Part shown: positions 17,502 through 25,496 of the stretch, one piece after another
Layout: each line of letters begins with the position of its first letter
Position numbering within the stretch: the first letter of the stretch is position 1
NCBI RefSeq assembly: GCF_030124175.1
Contig: NZ_JASKMT010000014.1
Coordinates: forward strand, 1-64,000
Reading direction: 5' to 3'
Length of the DNA: 64,000 nt
Source: Streptomyces sp. 549
GTDB lineage: Bacteria > Actinomycetota > Actinomycetes > Streptomycetales > Streptomycetaceae
The notes under the pieces: model-generated
Databases searched by the model: none
What the model saw: only the letters and a program-made list of their open reading frames with translations
Told to the model about the DNA's origin: nothing
Program-made: the position numbers and the translations under genes

Positions 17502-17628
17502 CCAGGCCGGGCCCCGGCAGAGGGCACCGGGCCGCGACAGCGGGCGCCGGCCCGGGCAGGGGGCGCCCGGCGGCCCGCCGCGCGAACGGCCCACCACCGT
17601 CGTGCGGGGCGTCCGTAGGCTTGCGGGC

Positions 17629-18444
17629 ATGCGCACACCTCCTCGCGTCCTGACCGTCGCCGGCTCCGACTCCGGCGGCGGCGCGGGCATCCAGGCCGAC
17701 CTGAAGACGATGCTGGCCCTCGGCACCCACGGCATGAGCGTGCTCACCGCGGTCACCGCCCAGAACTCCTTGGGTGTGCAGGGTGCCTGGCCGCTGCCCG
17801 CCGAGGCGGTGCGGGCCCAGTTCCGCAGCGTCGTCGACGACATCGGCGTCCAGGCCGTCAAGACCGGGATGCTGGCCTCCGCCGAACTCGTGGAAACCGT
17901 CGCCGACCTGCTGACCGGCCTGGACGTGCCCGTGGTCGTCGACCCCGTCGGGGTCTCCAAGCACGGCGACGCGCTGCTCGCCGAGAACGCGCTGGACGCC
18001 GTCCGCACCCGCCTGCTGCCCGCCGCGACCGTCGCGACGCCCAACCTGGACGAGGTGGCCCAGCTCACCGGGGTGCGGGTGGAGTCCGAGGACGACCTGC
18101 GGCGGGCCGCCGAGGCGGTCCTCGCCTTCGGTCCTGCCTGGGCGCTCGTCAAGGGCGGCCACCTGCCGGGGGACGCGGTGGACCTGCTCACCGACGGCCG
18201 GGAGGTGCACTGGCTGCGGGCCCCGCGGCACGACAACCGCCACACCCACGGCACCGGCTGCACGCTGGCCAGCGCGATCGCGGCCGGCCTCGCCGCGGGG
18301 CAGGCCGTGCCGGAGGCGGTCGCCGCCGCCAAGGACTACGTCACGGGTGCCATCGCGGCCGGCTTCCCGCTCGGCGGCGGCCTGGGCCCCGTCGACCACG
18401 GCTGGGCCCTGCGCGGCACCGGCCCGCAGACGCCCGCGCCCTGA
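17629..18444 (+). CDS. thiD: Hydroxymethylpyrimidine/phosphomethylpyrimidine kinase
   Basis: A 271-residue ribokinase-fold enzyme that phosphorylates HMP and HMP-P in the pyrimidine branch of thiamine synthesis. ATG 17629 is chosen because [20 protein letters not shown] follows at the usual distance. Other motifs are [27 protein letters not shown] and the anion hole/catalytic Asp region [18 protein letters not shown]. It lies 127 bases past thiL, so it could have its own promoter. Confidence 0.96.
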   Translation: MRTPPRVLTVAGSDSGGGAGIQADLKTMLALGTHGMSVLTAVTAQNSLGVQGAWPLPAEAVRAQFRSVVDDIGVQAVKTGMLASAELVETVADLLTGLDVPVVVDPVGVSKHGDALLAENALDAVRTRLLPAATVATPNLDEVAQLTGVRVESEDDLRRAAEAVLAFGPAWALVKGGHLPGDAVDLLTDGREVHWLRAPRHDNRHTHGTGCTLASAIAAGLAAGQAVPEAVAAAKDYVTGAIAAGFPLGGGLGPVDHGWALRGTGPQTPAP

Positions 18445-18517
18445 ATCCGGCACCCCGCCCCGCGACGTCCCGCACCCGCGCCGGACGTCGCGGGCGTGCG
18501 GCACCCGGACACGGCGA

Positions 18518-18549
18518 AGAGCCGGCCCACCCGAGGGTGGACCGGCTCT
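18518..18549. terminator. Terminator between convergent thiD and rpmB
   Basis: AGAGCCGG (18518-18525) pairs with CCGGCTCT (18542-18549), and inside it CCACCC pairs with GGGTGG with minor bulges. It lies 35 bases past the rpmB stop and 73 past the thiD stop, so it may serve both. Confidence 0.75.
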
Positions 18550-18583
18550 ACGTCAGCCGGGAGGCCGCGCTGTGGCTAGTGCC

Positions 18584-18769
18584 TCAGCGCGAAACCTTGC
18601 CGGCCTTGATGCACGAGGTGCAGACGTTGAGGCGCTTCGGCGTCCGACCGACCACGGCACGCACGCGCTGGATGTTGGGGTTCCAACGACGCGGGGTGCG
18701 GCGGTGCGAGTGGGAAATGCTGTTGCCGAAGCCCGGCCCCTTGCCGCAGACATCGCAGTTGGCAGCCAC
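18584..18769 (-). CDS. rpmB: 50S ribosomal protein L28 (C-plus, zinc-type)
   Basis: A 61-residue ribosomal protein starting at GTG 18769 ([20 protein letters not shown]). It carries two CxxC pairs, CDVC near the N-terminus and CTSC near the C-terminus, so this is the zinc-binding form. Basic core [14 protein letters not shown] and [20 protein letters not shown] are typical. In Streptomyces zinc-free paralogues under Zur control exist elsewhere. It diverges from the DAK2 gene, an arrangement shared with many Gram-positive bacteria. Confidence 0.97.
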   Translation of the reverse strand: MAANCDVCGKGPGFGNSISHSHRRTPRRWNPNIQRVRAVVGRTPKRLNVCTSCIKAGKVSR

Positions 18770-19007
18770 GGTCACTCCAAAGACTTCAGATGCACTTACA
18801 GTGAGATCCCGGCTCGGCGTGATCAGATGACCGGCACCGCCAGGGACGACCGCCCGACGTTCGTCAGGCAACCGGAGCAGCATACAACGGCTGGTCACCA
18901 ACGAGGAAATCGCCCCCTCCCGCGGACCCGGGTCCGTCCCCGAACCCCTGCGCGCGGCCTCCACGGGACTACCCTTCCAGCATTGCCGTTCACCGAGGAG
19001 GACGCCC

Positions 19008-20594
19008 GTGCCGGACACGCTCGACGCCGGGTCGGTGCGCACCTGGTGCAGTAGGGCGCTGGACGCCCTGGGCGAGGCCCGCGAGACGATCGACGCGATC
19101 AACGTCTACCCGGTCGCCGACGCGGACACCGGCACCAACCTCTACCTCACGCTGGAGTCCGCGTCGCACGCCGTCGAGGCAGCCTGCGCCGGTCGCCCCA
19201 CACCCGCGCAGGCCCTGCACGCCATGGCCCACGGCGCGCTGCTCGGCGCCCGCGGCAACTCCGGCACCATCCTCGCCCAGCTGCTGCGCGGCATGGCCGA
19301 GGCGACCGCCGCGGGCGGCTCGCTCGCCAAGGCGCTCCGCCAGGCGGCGGAGTCGGCCAGGGCCGCCGTCGCCCACCCCGTCGAGGGCACCATCCTCACG
19401 GTGGCCTCCGCCGCCGCGGACGCCGCCGACGCCGCCGGACCGGACACCGTCGACGCGGCCCGCGCGGCCTGCGCCGCCGCCCGCGCCGCGCTCGCCGAGA
19501 CACCCGACCGGCTGGCGGTGCTGGCCGAAGCCGGCGTCGTGGACGCGGGCGGCTACGGGCTGGTCGCCGTACTGGACGCGCTGCTGGAGGCGCTGACCGG
19601 CGAGCACGCGCCCGTTCCGCCCTCCGGACCCGCCGGCTGCGCCGGCCGTCCCGTCCGCCGTCCCGTCGTGCACCACCCGGCGGACCGCCCCACCGGCGGG
19701 CCCGCCTTCGAGGTCATCTACCTGCTGGACGCGCCCGACACGGCCATCCCCGCGCTCAAGGCCCGCCTGGACCCGCTCGGCGACTCCCTCGTGGTGGTCG
19801 GCGGCGACGGGCTGTGGAACGTGCACGTGCACGTCGACGAGGCCGGCGCCGCGGTCGAGGCAGGCATCGAGGCCGGACGCCCGCACCGCATCCGCATCAC
19901 CCACTTCGAGAGCCTGCCCGTCGAAGCCGACCCCGTGCCCCGCGCGGTCGTCGCGGTGATGCCCGGCGACGGGCTGGCCGCGCTCACCGCCGAGGCGGGC
20001 GCCACCGTGGTGCCCGTGCGCCCGGGGGAGCTGCCCGGCAGCGGCGAGCTGGTGCACGCCGTGCGCCTCGCGCACGCCAGGGAGGTCGTCCTGCTGCCCG
20101 GCGCCGCCGAACTGCGGCACACCGCGGCAGCCGCCGCCGAGCAGGCCCGAGCCGAGGGCATCAGGACCGCGATCATCCCCACCCGCTCCCCGGTGCAGAG
20201 CCTCGCCGCGCTCGCCGTCCACGAACCCGAGCGGCGCTTCGACGAGGACGTGGTCGCGATGACGTCCGCCGCCGGTGCCACCCGCTTCGGTGAACTCGCC
20301 GTCGCCGAGACCGAGTCGTGGACGACCGCGGGCGTCTGCCAGGCCGGGGACGTGCTGGGCATGATCGACGGTGACGTCTGCGTCATCGGCGACGACCTCA
20401 CCCGCATCGCCGCGGAGGTACTGGACCGCATGCTCTCCTCGGGCGGCGAACTGGTCACCCTGGTCCTGGGCGCAGGCGCCCCCGCCGGGCTGGGCGCCCA
20501 CCTGGAGGAGCGGGTGCGCCGCGGGCACCTCGGCGTCGACACCCTGCGCTACGAGGGCCGCCAGCCCTCCCCGCTGCTCATCGGCGTCGAGTGA
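19008..20594 (+). CDS. DAK2 domain-containing kinase family protein (YloV/FakA-like)
   Basis: A 528-residue protein starting at GTG 19008 behind GAGGA. The N-terminal DAK2 domain holds the phosphate-binding motif [22 protein letters not shown] near residues 29-48 and [20 protein letters not shown] near 77. The middle and C-terminal parts resemble the YloV/FakA family, which phosphorylates fatty acids bound to DegV-type partners in Firmicutes; whether actinobacterial members do this is not established. It is followed by a strong hairpin and then recG, matching the conserved rpmB, DAK2, recG order. Confidence 0.9.
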   Translation: MPDTLDAGSVRTWCSRALDALGEARETIDAINVYPVADADTGTNLYLTLESASHAVEAACAGRPTPAQALHAMAHGALLGARGNSGTILAQLLRGMAEATAAGGSLAKALRQAAESARAAVAHPVEGTILTVASAAADAADAAGPDTVDAARAACAAARAALAETPDRLAVLAEAGVVDAGGYGLVAVLDALLEALTGEHAPVPPSGPAGCAGRPVRRPVVHHPADRPTGGPAFEVIYLLDAPDTAIPALKARLDPLGDSLVVVGGDGLWNVHVHVDEAGAAVEAGIEAGRPHRIRITHFESLPVEADPVPRAVVAVMPGDGLAALTAEAGATVVPVRPGELPGSGELVHAVRLAHAREVVLLPGAAELRHTAAAAAEQARAEGIRTAIIPTRSPVQSLAALAVHEPERRFDEDVVAMTSAAGATRFGELAVAETESWTTAGVCQAGDVLGMIDGDVCVIGDDLTRIAAEVLDRMLSSGGELVTLVLGAGAPAGLGAHLEERVRRGHLGVDTLRYEGRQPSPLLIGVE

Positions 20595-20597
20595 CAG

Positions 20598-20636
20598 GGC
20601 CGGTGGCGCCCGCCTGCCGGACGGGCGCCACCGGCC
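20598..20636 (+). terminator. Terminator between DAK2 gene and recG
   Basis: GGCCGGTGGCGCCCG and CGGGCGCCACCGGCC pair perfectly over 15 bp around a 9-base loop, starting 4 bases after the DAK2 stop. recG must then have its own promoter in the remaining 43 bases or depend on readthrough. Confidence 0.85.
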
Positions 20637-20679
20637 GACACTCCCGCAAAGCCGCGCGCTGTCACACCCGTGCGCGAAG

Positions 20680-23600
20680 ATGGCATCCGTGTCCGCACTG
20701 GCTGAACCCCTCCACCGTGTCGTCGGCGGCAGCACCGCGAAGGTGATGGCCGAGCACCTCGACCTGCACACCGTCGGCGACCTGCTCCACCACTACCCCC
20801 GCCGGTACGCCGAACGCGGCGAGCTGACCCGCCTGGCCGACCTGCCGCTCGACGAGCACGTCACCGTCGTCGCCCGGGTCGCCGACGCGCGGCTGCTGAA
20901 GTTCAACCGCGGCAGCGGTCAGCGACTGGAGGTCAACCTCACCGACGGCAGCGGCCGGCTCCAGCTGGTGTTCTTCGGCCGCGGCGCCTTCGCGCACGAG
21001 AAGCAGCTGCTGCCCGGCAGCCGCGGCATGTTCTCCGGCAAGGTCGGGGTCTTCAACCGCAAGCTGCAGCTCGCCCACCCCGACTACAAGCTGCTCGACG
21101 AGGACAGCGGACGGGCCGACGTCGAACGCTTCGCCGGCGAGCTGCTGCCGCTGTACCCCGCCTGCCGGCAGCTGTCGTCGTGGAAGATCGAGCAGGCCGT
21201 CGACACCGTGCTCAACTCCCTCGAAGCCACCGGCTGGGCCGGCCTCGCCGACCCGCTGCCCGCCTCGCTGCGCGAGGGCCGCCGCCTGCTCGCCCTGTCC
21301 GACGCGCTCCTGCGCGTCCACCGGCCGCGCACCAAGGCCGACATCGCCGCCGCCAGGGACCGCCTCAAGTGGGACGAGGCGTTCGTGCTCCAGGTCGCCC
21401 TGGCCCGGCGCCGCCTCGCCGACACCCAGCTGCCGGCCGTGCCCCGCGTCCCCACCCCGGGCGGCCTGCTCGACGCCTTCGACGCCACCCTGCCGTTCAC
21501 GCTCACCGAGGGCCAGCAGCAGGTCAGCCGGGAGGTCTTCGCCGACCTGGCGACCGCGCACCCCATGCACCGGCTGCTCCAGGGCGAGGTCGGGTCGGGG
21601 AAGGCCCAGCCACTCGACGCGCTGGTACTGACCCCCACGGGTTTCCGGGCCATGGGCGAGATGGCGGTGGGCGACGAGATCGTTGTCCCGACAGGCGAGA
21701 TCGCGACGATCGACGGTGTCTATCCGCAGGGTGTCCGAGACGTGTGGCGCCTAGTGCTCTCCGAAGGGAGCACCGTCGAGTCTGATGACGAGCACCTGTG
21801 GATCGTGGCGACGAGTTGCGCCTGGGACCGCGGAGAGAAGCCCAAGGTCCTCACGACCAGCGAGATCCGCAATGACCTGCTGAAGGCCAACGGATCGTCG
21901 AAGTGGTACCTGCCGACGGCTGAGCCTGTGGACCTGGAGGGAGGGGGCTCCCGGCCACTCGACCCGTACCTGCTGGGAGTGCTCATCGGAGACGGTTCGT
22001 TCCGCCACAATTTGAGGCTCTCCACAACCGACGACGAGATTCTCGCAGCGGTCGGCGCGGCCGTAGCGCCCGACTGCGAACTGACGCCGGTGCCGGGCTC
22101 CGTGTGTGATTTCACGATCGGAATGAACGGGCCGAAGGGCGGCACACGGCGGAATCCCGTGATCCAGGCACTGCGCACCCTGGGGCTGTGGGGGCTGACC
22201 TCGCACGACAAGTTCGTTCCGGAGGCCTACCGCAATGCCCCGATCAAGGAGCGTCTCGCCCTCCTGCAAGGGCTCATGGACACTGATGGCACGATCGGTG
22301 CGGCCGGGCTCGGAATCTCGTTCTGCTCGGCGTCGAAGCAGCTCGCGGAGGACATGGCGTGGCTCGCCAGGTCCCTGGGGGGGCGTGCCCGGGTTCGGAC
22401 GAGGAAGAATGCGTACGAGGTAGCCCTGACTTTGCCCGAAGACTTCGGGCCCTTCCGGCTGTCGCGTAAAGCGGGCCGGATGAGGCCCCGGACGAAGTAC
22501 AACCACTTCCGGCGCGGCATCCGGGATGTCGAGTACGTCGGCCGGAAGCCGGTCCAGTGCATCAGCGTCACGCACCCTAGCCGGGCCTACATCACCGACG
22601 ACTTTACCGTGACCCACAACACGATGGTGGCCCTGCGCGCGATGCTCGCCGTCGTCGACGCGGGCGGCCAGGCCGCGATGCTCGCCCCCACCGAGGTGCT
22701 CGCCCAGCAGCACCACCGCTCCATCGTCGAGATGATGGGCGACCTGGCCCAGGGCGGCATGCTCGGCGGAGCCGAACAGGCCACCAAGGTCGTCCTGCTC
22801 ACCGGCTCGATGGGCACCGCCGCCCGGCGCGGCGCACTGCTGGACCTGACGACCGGCGAGGCCGGCATCGTCATCGGCACCCACGCCCTCATCGAGGACA
22901 AGGTGCGGTTCCACGACCTGGGCCTGGTCGTCGTCGACGAGCAGCACCGCTTCGGCGTGGAGCAGCGCGACGCCCTGCGGGCCAAGGGCAAGCAGCCCCC
23001 GCACCTGCTCGTCATGACGGCCACCCCCATTCCGCGCACGGTCGCCATGACGGTCTTCGGCGACCTGGAGACGTCCGTGCTCGACCAGCTCCCGGCCGGC
23101 CGCTCACCCATCGCCAGCCACGTCGTCCCCGCTGCGGACAAGCCGCACTTCCTCGCCCGCACCTGGGAGCGCGTCCGGGAGGAGGTGGAGAACGGCCACC
23201 AGGCGTACGTGGTGTGCCCGCGCATCGGCGACGAGGACACCGAGCTGAAGCCCGGGCAGAAGAAGAGCCGGAAGAAGGCTGTGCCCGCCTCGTCCGCCTC
23301 GTCCGCCTTGTCCGAGGCGGCCGACACCTCCGACCCGGAGATCGCCGACGCCGGTGCCGACCCCGGCGCGGACGACCGGCGCCCGCCGCTGGCGGTGCTC
23401 GACGTCGCCCGGCAGCTCGGCGAGGGCCCGCTCGCCGGGCTGCGCGTGGAGGTCCTGCACGGCCGCCTCCACCCGGACGTCAAGGACGACGTCATGCGGC
23501 GCTTCGCCGCCGGCGAGGTGGACGTGCTCGTCGCCACCACCGTCATCGAGGTCGGCGTCAACGTGCCCAACGCGACCGTGATGGCGATCATGGACGCCGA

Positions 23601-23994
23601 CCGGTTCGGTGTCTCCCAACTCCACCAGCTGCGAGGCCGGGTCGGTCGGGGAGCGGCGCCGGGGCTGTGCCTGCTGGTCACCGAGATGCCGGAGGCCGCC
23701 ACCGCCCGCGCCCGGCTGGACGCCGTCGCCGGCACGCTGGACGGCTTCGAGCTGTCCCGCATCGATCTGGAGCAGCGGCGCGAGGGCGACGTGCTGGGCC
23801 AGGCGCAGTCGGGGGTGCGCTCCAGCCTGCGCATGCTCACCGTCATCGACGACGAGGAGATCATCGAACAGGCCCGCGCCGAGGCCACGGCCGTCGTGGC
23901 GGCGGACCCCTCGTTGGAGCGGCTGCCGGAGCTGCGCACCGCGCTCGACGCGCTGCTCGACAAGGACCGCGAAGAGTACCTCGACAAGGGGTGA
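20680..23994 (+). CDS. recG: ATP-dependent DNA helicase RecG, precursor containing an intein
   Basis: A 1104-residue precursor; removing the 339-residue intein (residues 309-647) leaves a 765-residue RecG of ordinary actinobacterial size. The N-terminal wedge/OB region has VTVVARVADARLLKFNRGSGQRLEV and LVFFGRGAF. Helicase motif I is QGEVGSGK, the intein, then TMVALRAML; motif II is VVVDEQHRFG, motif III TATPIPRT, and motifs V-VI are VATTVIEVGVNVPNATVMAI and QLHQLRGRVGRG. RecG remodels stalled replication forks and Holliday junctions. Without splicing the Walker A Lys-Thr bond would be broken and the helicase dead. A Ser/Ala linker with TCCGCC repeats (about 23287-23315) sits between helicase lobes. 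ATG 20680 is used; GTG 20689 is possible. Confidence 0.96.
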   Translation: MASVSALAEPLHRVVGGSTAKVMAEHLDLHTVGDLLHHYPRRYAERGELTRLADLPLDEHVTVVARVADARLLKFNRGSGQRLEVNLTDGSGRLQLVFFGRGAFAHEKQLLPGSRGMFSGKVGVFNRKLQLAHPDYKLLDEDSGRADVERFAGELLPLYPACRQLSSWKIEQAVDTVLNSLEATGWAGLADPLPASLREGRRLLALSDALLRVHRPRTKADIAAARDRLKWDEAFVLQVALARRRLADTQLPAVPRVPTPGGLLDAFDATLPFTLTEGQQQVSREVFADLATAHPMHRLLQGEVGSGKAQPLDALVLTPTGFRAMGEMAVGDEIVVPTGEIATIDGVYPQGVRDVWRLVLSEGSTVESDDEHLWIVATSCAWDRGEKPKVLTTSEIRNDLLKANGSSKWYLPTAEPVDLEGGGSRPLDPYLLGVLIGDGSFRHNLRLSTTDDEILAAVGAAVAPDCELTPVPGSVCDFTIGMNGPKGGTRRNPVIQALRTLGLWGLTSHDKFVPEAYRNAPIKERLALLQGLMDTDGTIGAAGLGISFCSASKQLAEDMAWLARSLGGRARVRTRKNAYEVALTLPEDFGPFRLSRKAGRMRPRTKYNHFRRGIRDVEYVGRKPVQCISVTHPSRAYITDDFTVTHNTMVALRAMLAVVDAGGQAAMLAPTEVLAQQHHRSIVEMMGDLAQGGMLGGAEQATKVVLLTGSMGTAARRGALLDLTTGEAGIVIGTHALIEDKVRFHDLGLVVVDEQHRFGVEQRDALRAKGKQPPHLLVMTATPIPRTVAMTVFGDLETSVLDQLPAGRSPIASHVVPAADKPHFLARTWERVREEVENGHQAYVVCPRIGDEDTELKPGQKKSRKKAVPASSASSALSEAADTSDPEIADAGADPGADDRRPPLAVLDVARQLGEGPLAGLRVEVLHGRLHPDVKDDVMRRFAAGEVDVLVATTVIEVGVNVPNATVMAIMDADRFGVSQLHQLRGRVGRGAAPGLCLLVTEMPEAATARARLDAVAGTLDGFELSRIDLEQRREGDVLGQAQSGVRSSLRMLTVIDDEEIIEQARAEATAVVAADPSLERLPELRTALDALLDKDREEYLDKG
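21604..22620 (+). mobile_element. Intein in RecG Walker A motif (class 3 type, LAGLIDADG endonuclease)
   Basis: An in-frame 339-residue insert between Lys308 and Thr648 of the precursor. It begins AQPLDALVLTPTGFRAMGEM, so residue 1 is Ala, not Cys or Ser. Block B reads VESDDEHLWIV with Trp66, block F reads PVQCISVTHPSRAYIT with Cys319, and it ends FTVTHN with Thr337, His338 and Asn339; Thr follows as the +1 extein residue. Trp, Cys and Thr at these places are the known W-C-T signature of class 3 inteins, in which the block F Cys replaces residue 1 as first nucleophile. The endonuclease motifs are LLGVLIGDGSF and LLQGLMDTDGTI, with KFVPEAY between. Base use is less GC3-biased than in the flanking recG exteins, which supports later acquisition. 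Confidence 0.94.
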
Positions 23995-24098
23995 GCGCCG
24001 CTCGACTGTCAGTGGTGGCTGGGAGAATGCAACCAGTCCCAAGGGCGCGCAACCCTCCGTCGGGGGAGGGGCGGCCCGGCTGACTGGAGGGTGCTGCC

Positions 24099-24311
24099 AT
24101 AGCGTTCCGGCACATCAGCGAGCTGCCGCTCGACGGCAAGGTCACCCGCGTCGAGGTGGACGGCACCGCCCCCTCCGGAGCCCCCTCCGCCGACGGCTCC
24201 GCGTCGGCCCCAGGCCTGGGCGCGGAGGCCCCGGACGCGGACGCACTGCCGACGGGCGGCCACTCCGGCACGCCGCGCCGCCGGGATCGTCCTATCGTGG
24301 GGGAGCAGTGA
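24099..24311 (+). CDS. Possible 70-aa protein with non-standard ATA start
   Basis: An open frame with strong coding bias lies between recG and rsmD. GGAGG (24086-24090) is correctly placed 8 bases before ATA at 24099, after which the product reads IAFRHISELPLDGKVTRVEV and ends PRRRDRPIVGEQ at TGA 24309. No ATG, GTG or TTG is available at that spot; an in-frame TGA at 24081 blocks extension, and the next ordinary start is GTG 24156. It is either a rare ATA start, a gene whose ATG has mutated, or a chance frame. I do not recognise the product. Confidence 0.4.
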   Translation: MAFRHISELPLDGKVTRVEVDGTAPSGAPSADGSASAPGLGAEAPDADALPTGGHSGTPRRRDRPIVGEQ

Positions 24312-24352
24312 CCGTCCGGGGTCACGGCACCGGACGAAGGGCAGCACCCACC

Positions 24353-24940
24353 ATGACCCGCGTGATCGCCGGAACCGCCGGGGGCCGGCGACTGTCCGTC
24401 CCACCGGGGCAGGGCACCCGGCCCACCTCGGACCGGGCCCGGGAGGGCCTGTTCTCCAGCTGGGAGGCCCGGCTCGGCAGCTGGCAGGGGCTGCGGCTGC
24501 TCGACCTCTACGGCGGTTCTGGCGCGGTCGGCCTGGAGGCGCTGTCCCGCGGCGCGGCGCACGTACTGCTGGTCGAGTCCGACCCGCGGGCCGCCCGGAC
24601 CATCAAGGACAACGTGCGCGCCCTGGGCCTGCCCGGCGCGGAGGTACGCACGGCACGCGCCGCCCAGGTCGCCGCCGAGACCCCCGGCGGCCACCCCTAC
24701 GACGTGGTCTTCCTCGATCCGCCGTACGCCGTCGGCGACGACGATCTTCGGGAGATCCTGCTCACACTCCGCGCCCAGGGCTGGCTCAGCGACGACGCGC
24801 TCGTCACCGTGGAGCGCAGCACCCGAGGCGGTGAGTTCCGCTGGCCCGAGGGGTTCGAGGGGCTGCGGTCCCGTCGCTACGGCGAAGGAACGCTTTGGTA
24901 CGGTCACGCCGCCCCACCACACGCCAGCCCCGTGTCATGA
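24353..24940 (+). CDS. rsmD: 16S rRNA (guanine(966)-N(2))-methyltransferase
   Basis: A 195-residue Rossmann-fold methyltransferase starting at ATG 24353. The N-terminus MTRVIAGTAGGRRLSVPPGQ and RPTSDRAREGLFSSW are typical of RsmD; SAM is bound at LLDLYGGSGAVGLEALSRGA, and the catalytic motif is VVFLDPPYAVGD. It methylates a guanine in the small-subunit decoding region. It is followed within 26 bases by coaD, a pairing conserved across bacteria. Confidence 0.95.
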   Translation: MTRVIAGTAGGRRLSVPPGQGTRPTSDRAREGLFSSWEARLGSWQGLRLLDLYGGSGAVGLEALSRGAAHVLLVESDPRAARTIKDNVRALGLPGAEVRTARAAQVAAETPGGHPYDVVFLDPPYAVGDDDLREILLTLRAQGWLSDDALVTVERSTRGGEFRWPEGFEGLRSRRYGEGTLWYGHAAPPHASPVS

Positions 24941-24966
24941 CCAGCTCGGAGAGCGAGGAAACGCCA

Positions 24967-25446
24967 GTGCGCCGTGCCGTTTGCCCCGGATCGTTCGACC
25001 CCATCACCAACGGGCACCTCGACATCATCGGCCGAGCCTCCAAGCTCTACGACGTCGTGCACGTCGCGGTGATGATCAACAAGAGCAAGCAGGGCCTGTT
25101 CACGGTCGAGGAGCGACTTGACCTCATCCGCGAGGTCACCGCCGAGTACGGCAACATCGAGATCGAGGCCTTCCACGGCCTGCTCGTGGACTTCTGCAAG
25201 CAGCGCGACATCCCCGCCATCGTCAAGGGTCTGCGCGCGGTCAGCGACTTCGACTACGAACTGCAGATGGCCCAGATGAACATAGGCCTCTCCGGTGTCG
25301 AGACGCTCTTCGTGCCGACCAACCCGACGTACAGCTTCCTCTCCTCCAGCCTGGTCAAGGAGGTTGCCACCTGGGGTGGCGACGTGGCCCACCTGGTGCC
25401 CCCGCAGGTGCTGAGCGCGCTGACCGATCGGCTTCCCAAGCCCTGA
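24967..25446 (+). CDS. coaD: Phosphopantetheine adenylyltransferase
   Basis: A 159-residue nucleotidyltransferase catalysing the penultimate step of coenzyme A synthesis. GTG 24967 is chosen since GAGGAAA precedes it and the family start (V)RRAVCPGSFDPITNGHLDII follows at once; an in-frame ATG at 24937 would add 10 residues. The HxGH equivalent is TNGH, and the second motif is YSFLSSSLVKEVATWGGDV. Length and motifs are normal. Confidence 0.97.
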   Translation: MRRAVCPGSFDPITNGHLDIIGRASKLYDVVHVAVMINKSKQGLFTVEERLDLIREVTAEYGNIEIEAFHGLLVDFCKQRDIPAIVKGLRAVSDFDYELQMAQMNIGLSGVETLFVPTNPTYSFLSSSLVKEVATWGGDVAHLVPPQVLSALTDRLPKP

Positions 25447-25496
25447 CCCGCGCATCGGCTGTCCCTCCGGGAGCCGGTGGCCGTACAGTCGTCGCC

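Noticed and set aside
21604..22620. RecG insert as a misassembly or separate gene
   Set aside because: It is exactly in frame at both ends and has complete splicing and endonuclease motifs, ending in His-Asn before Thr.
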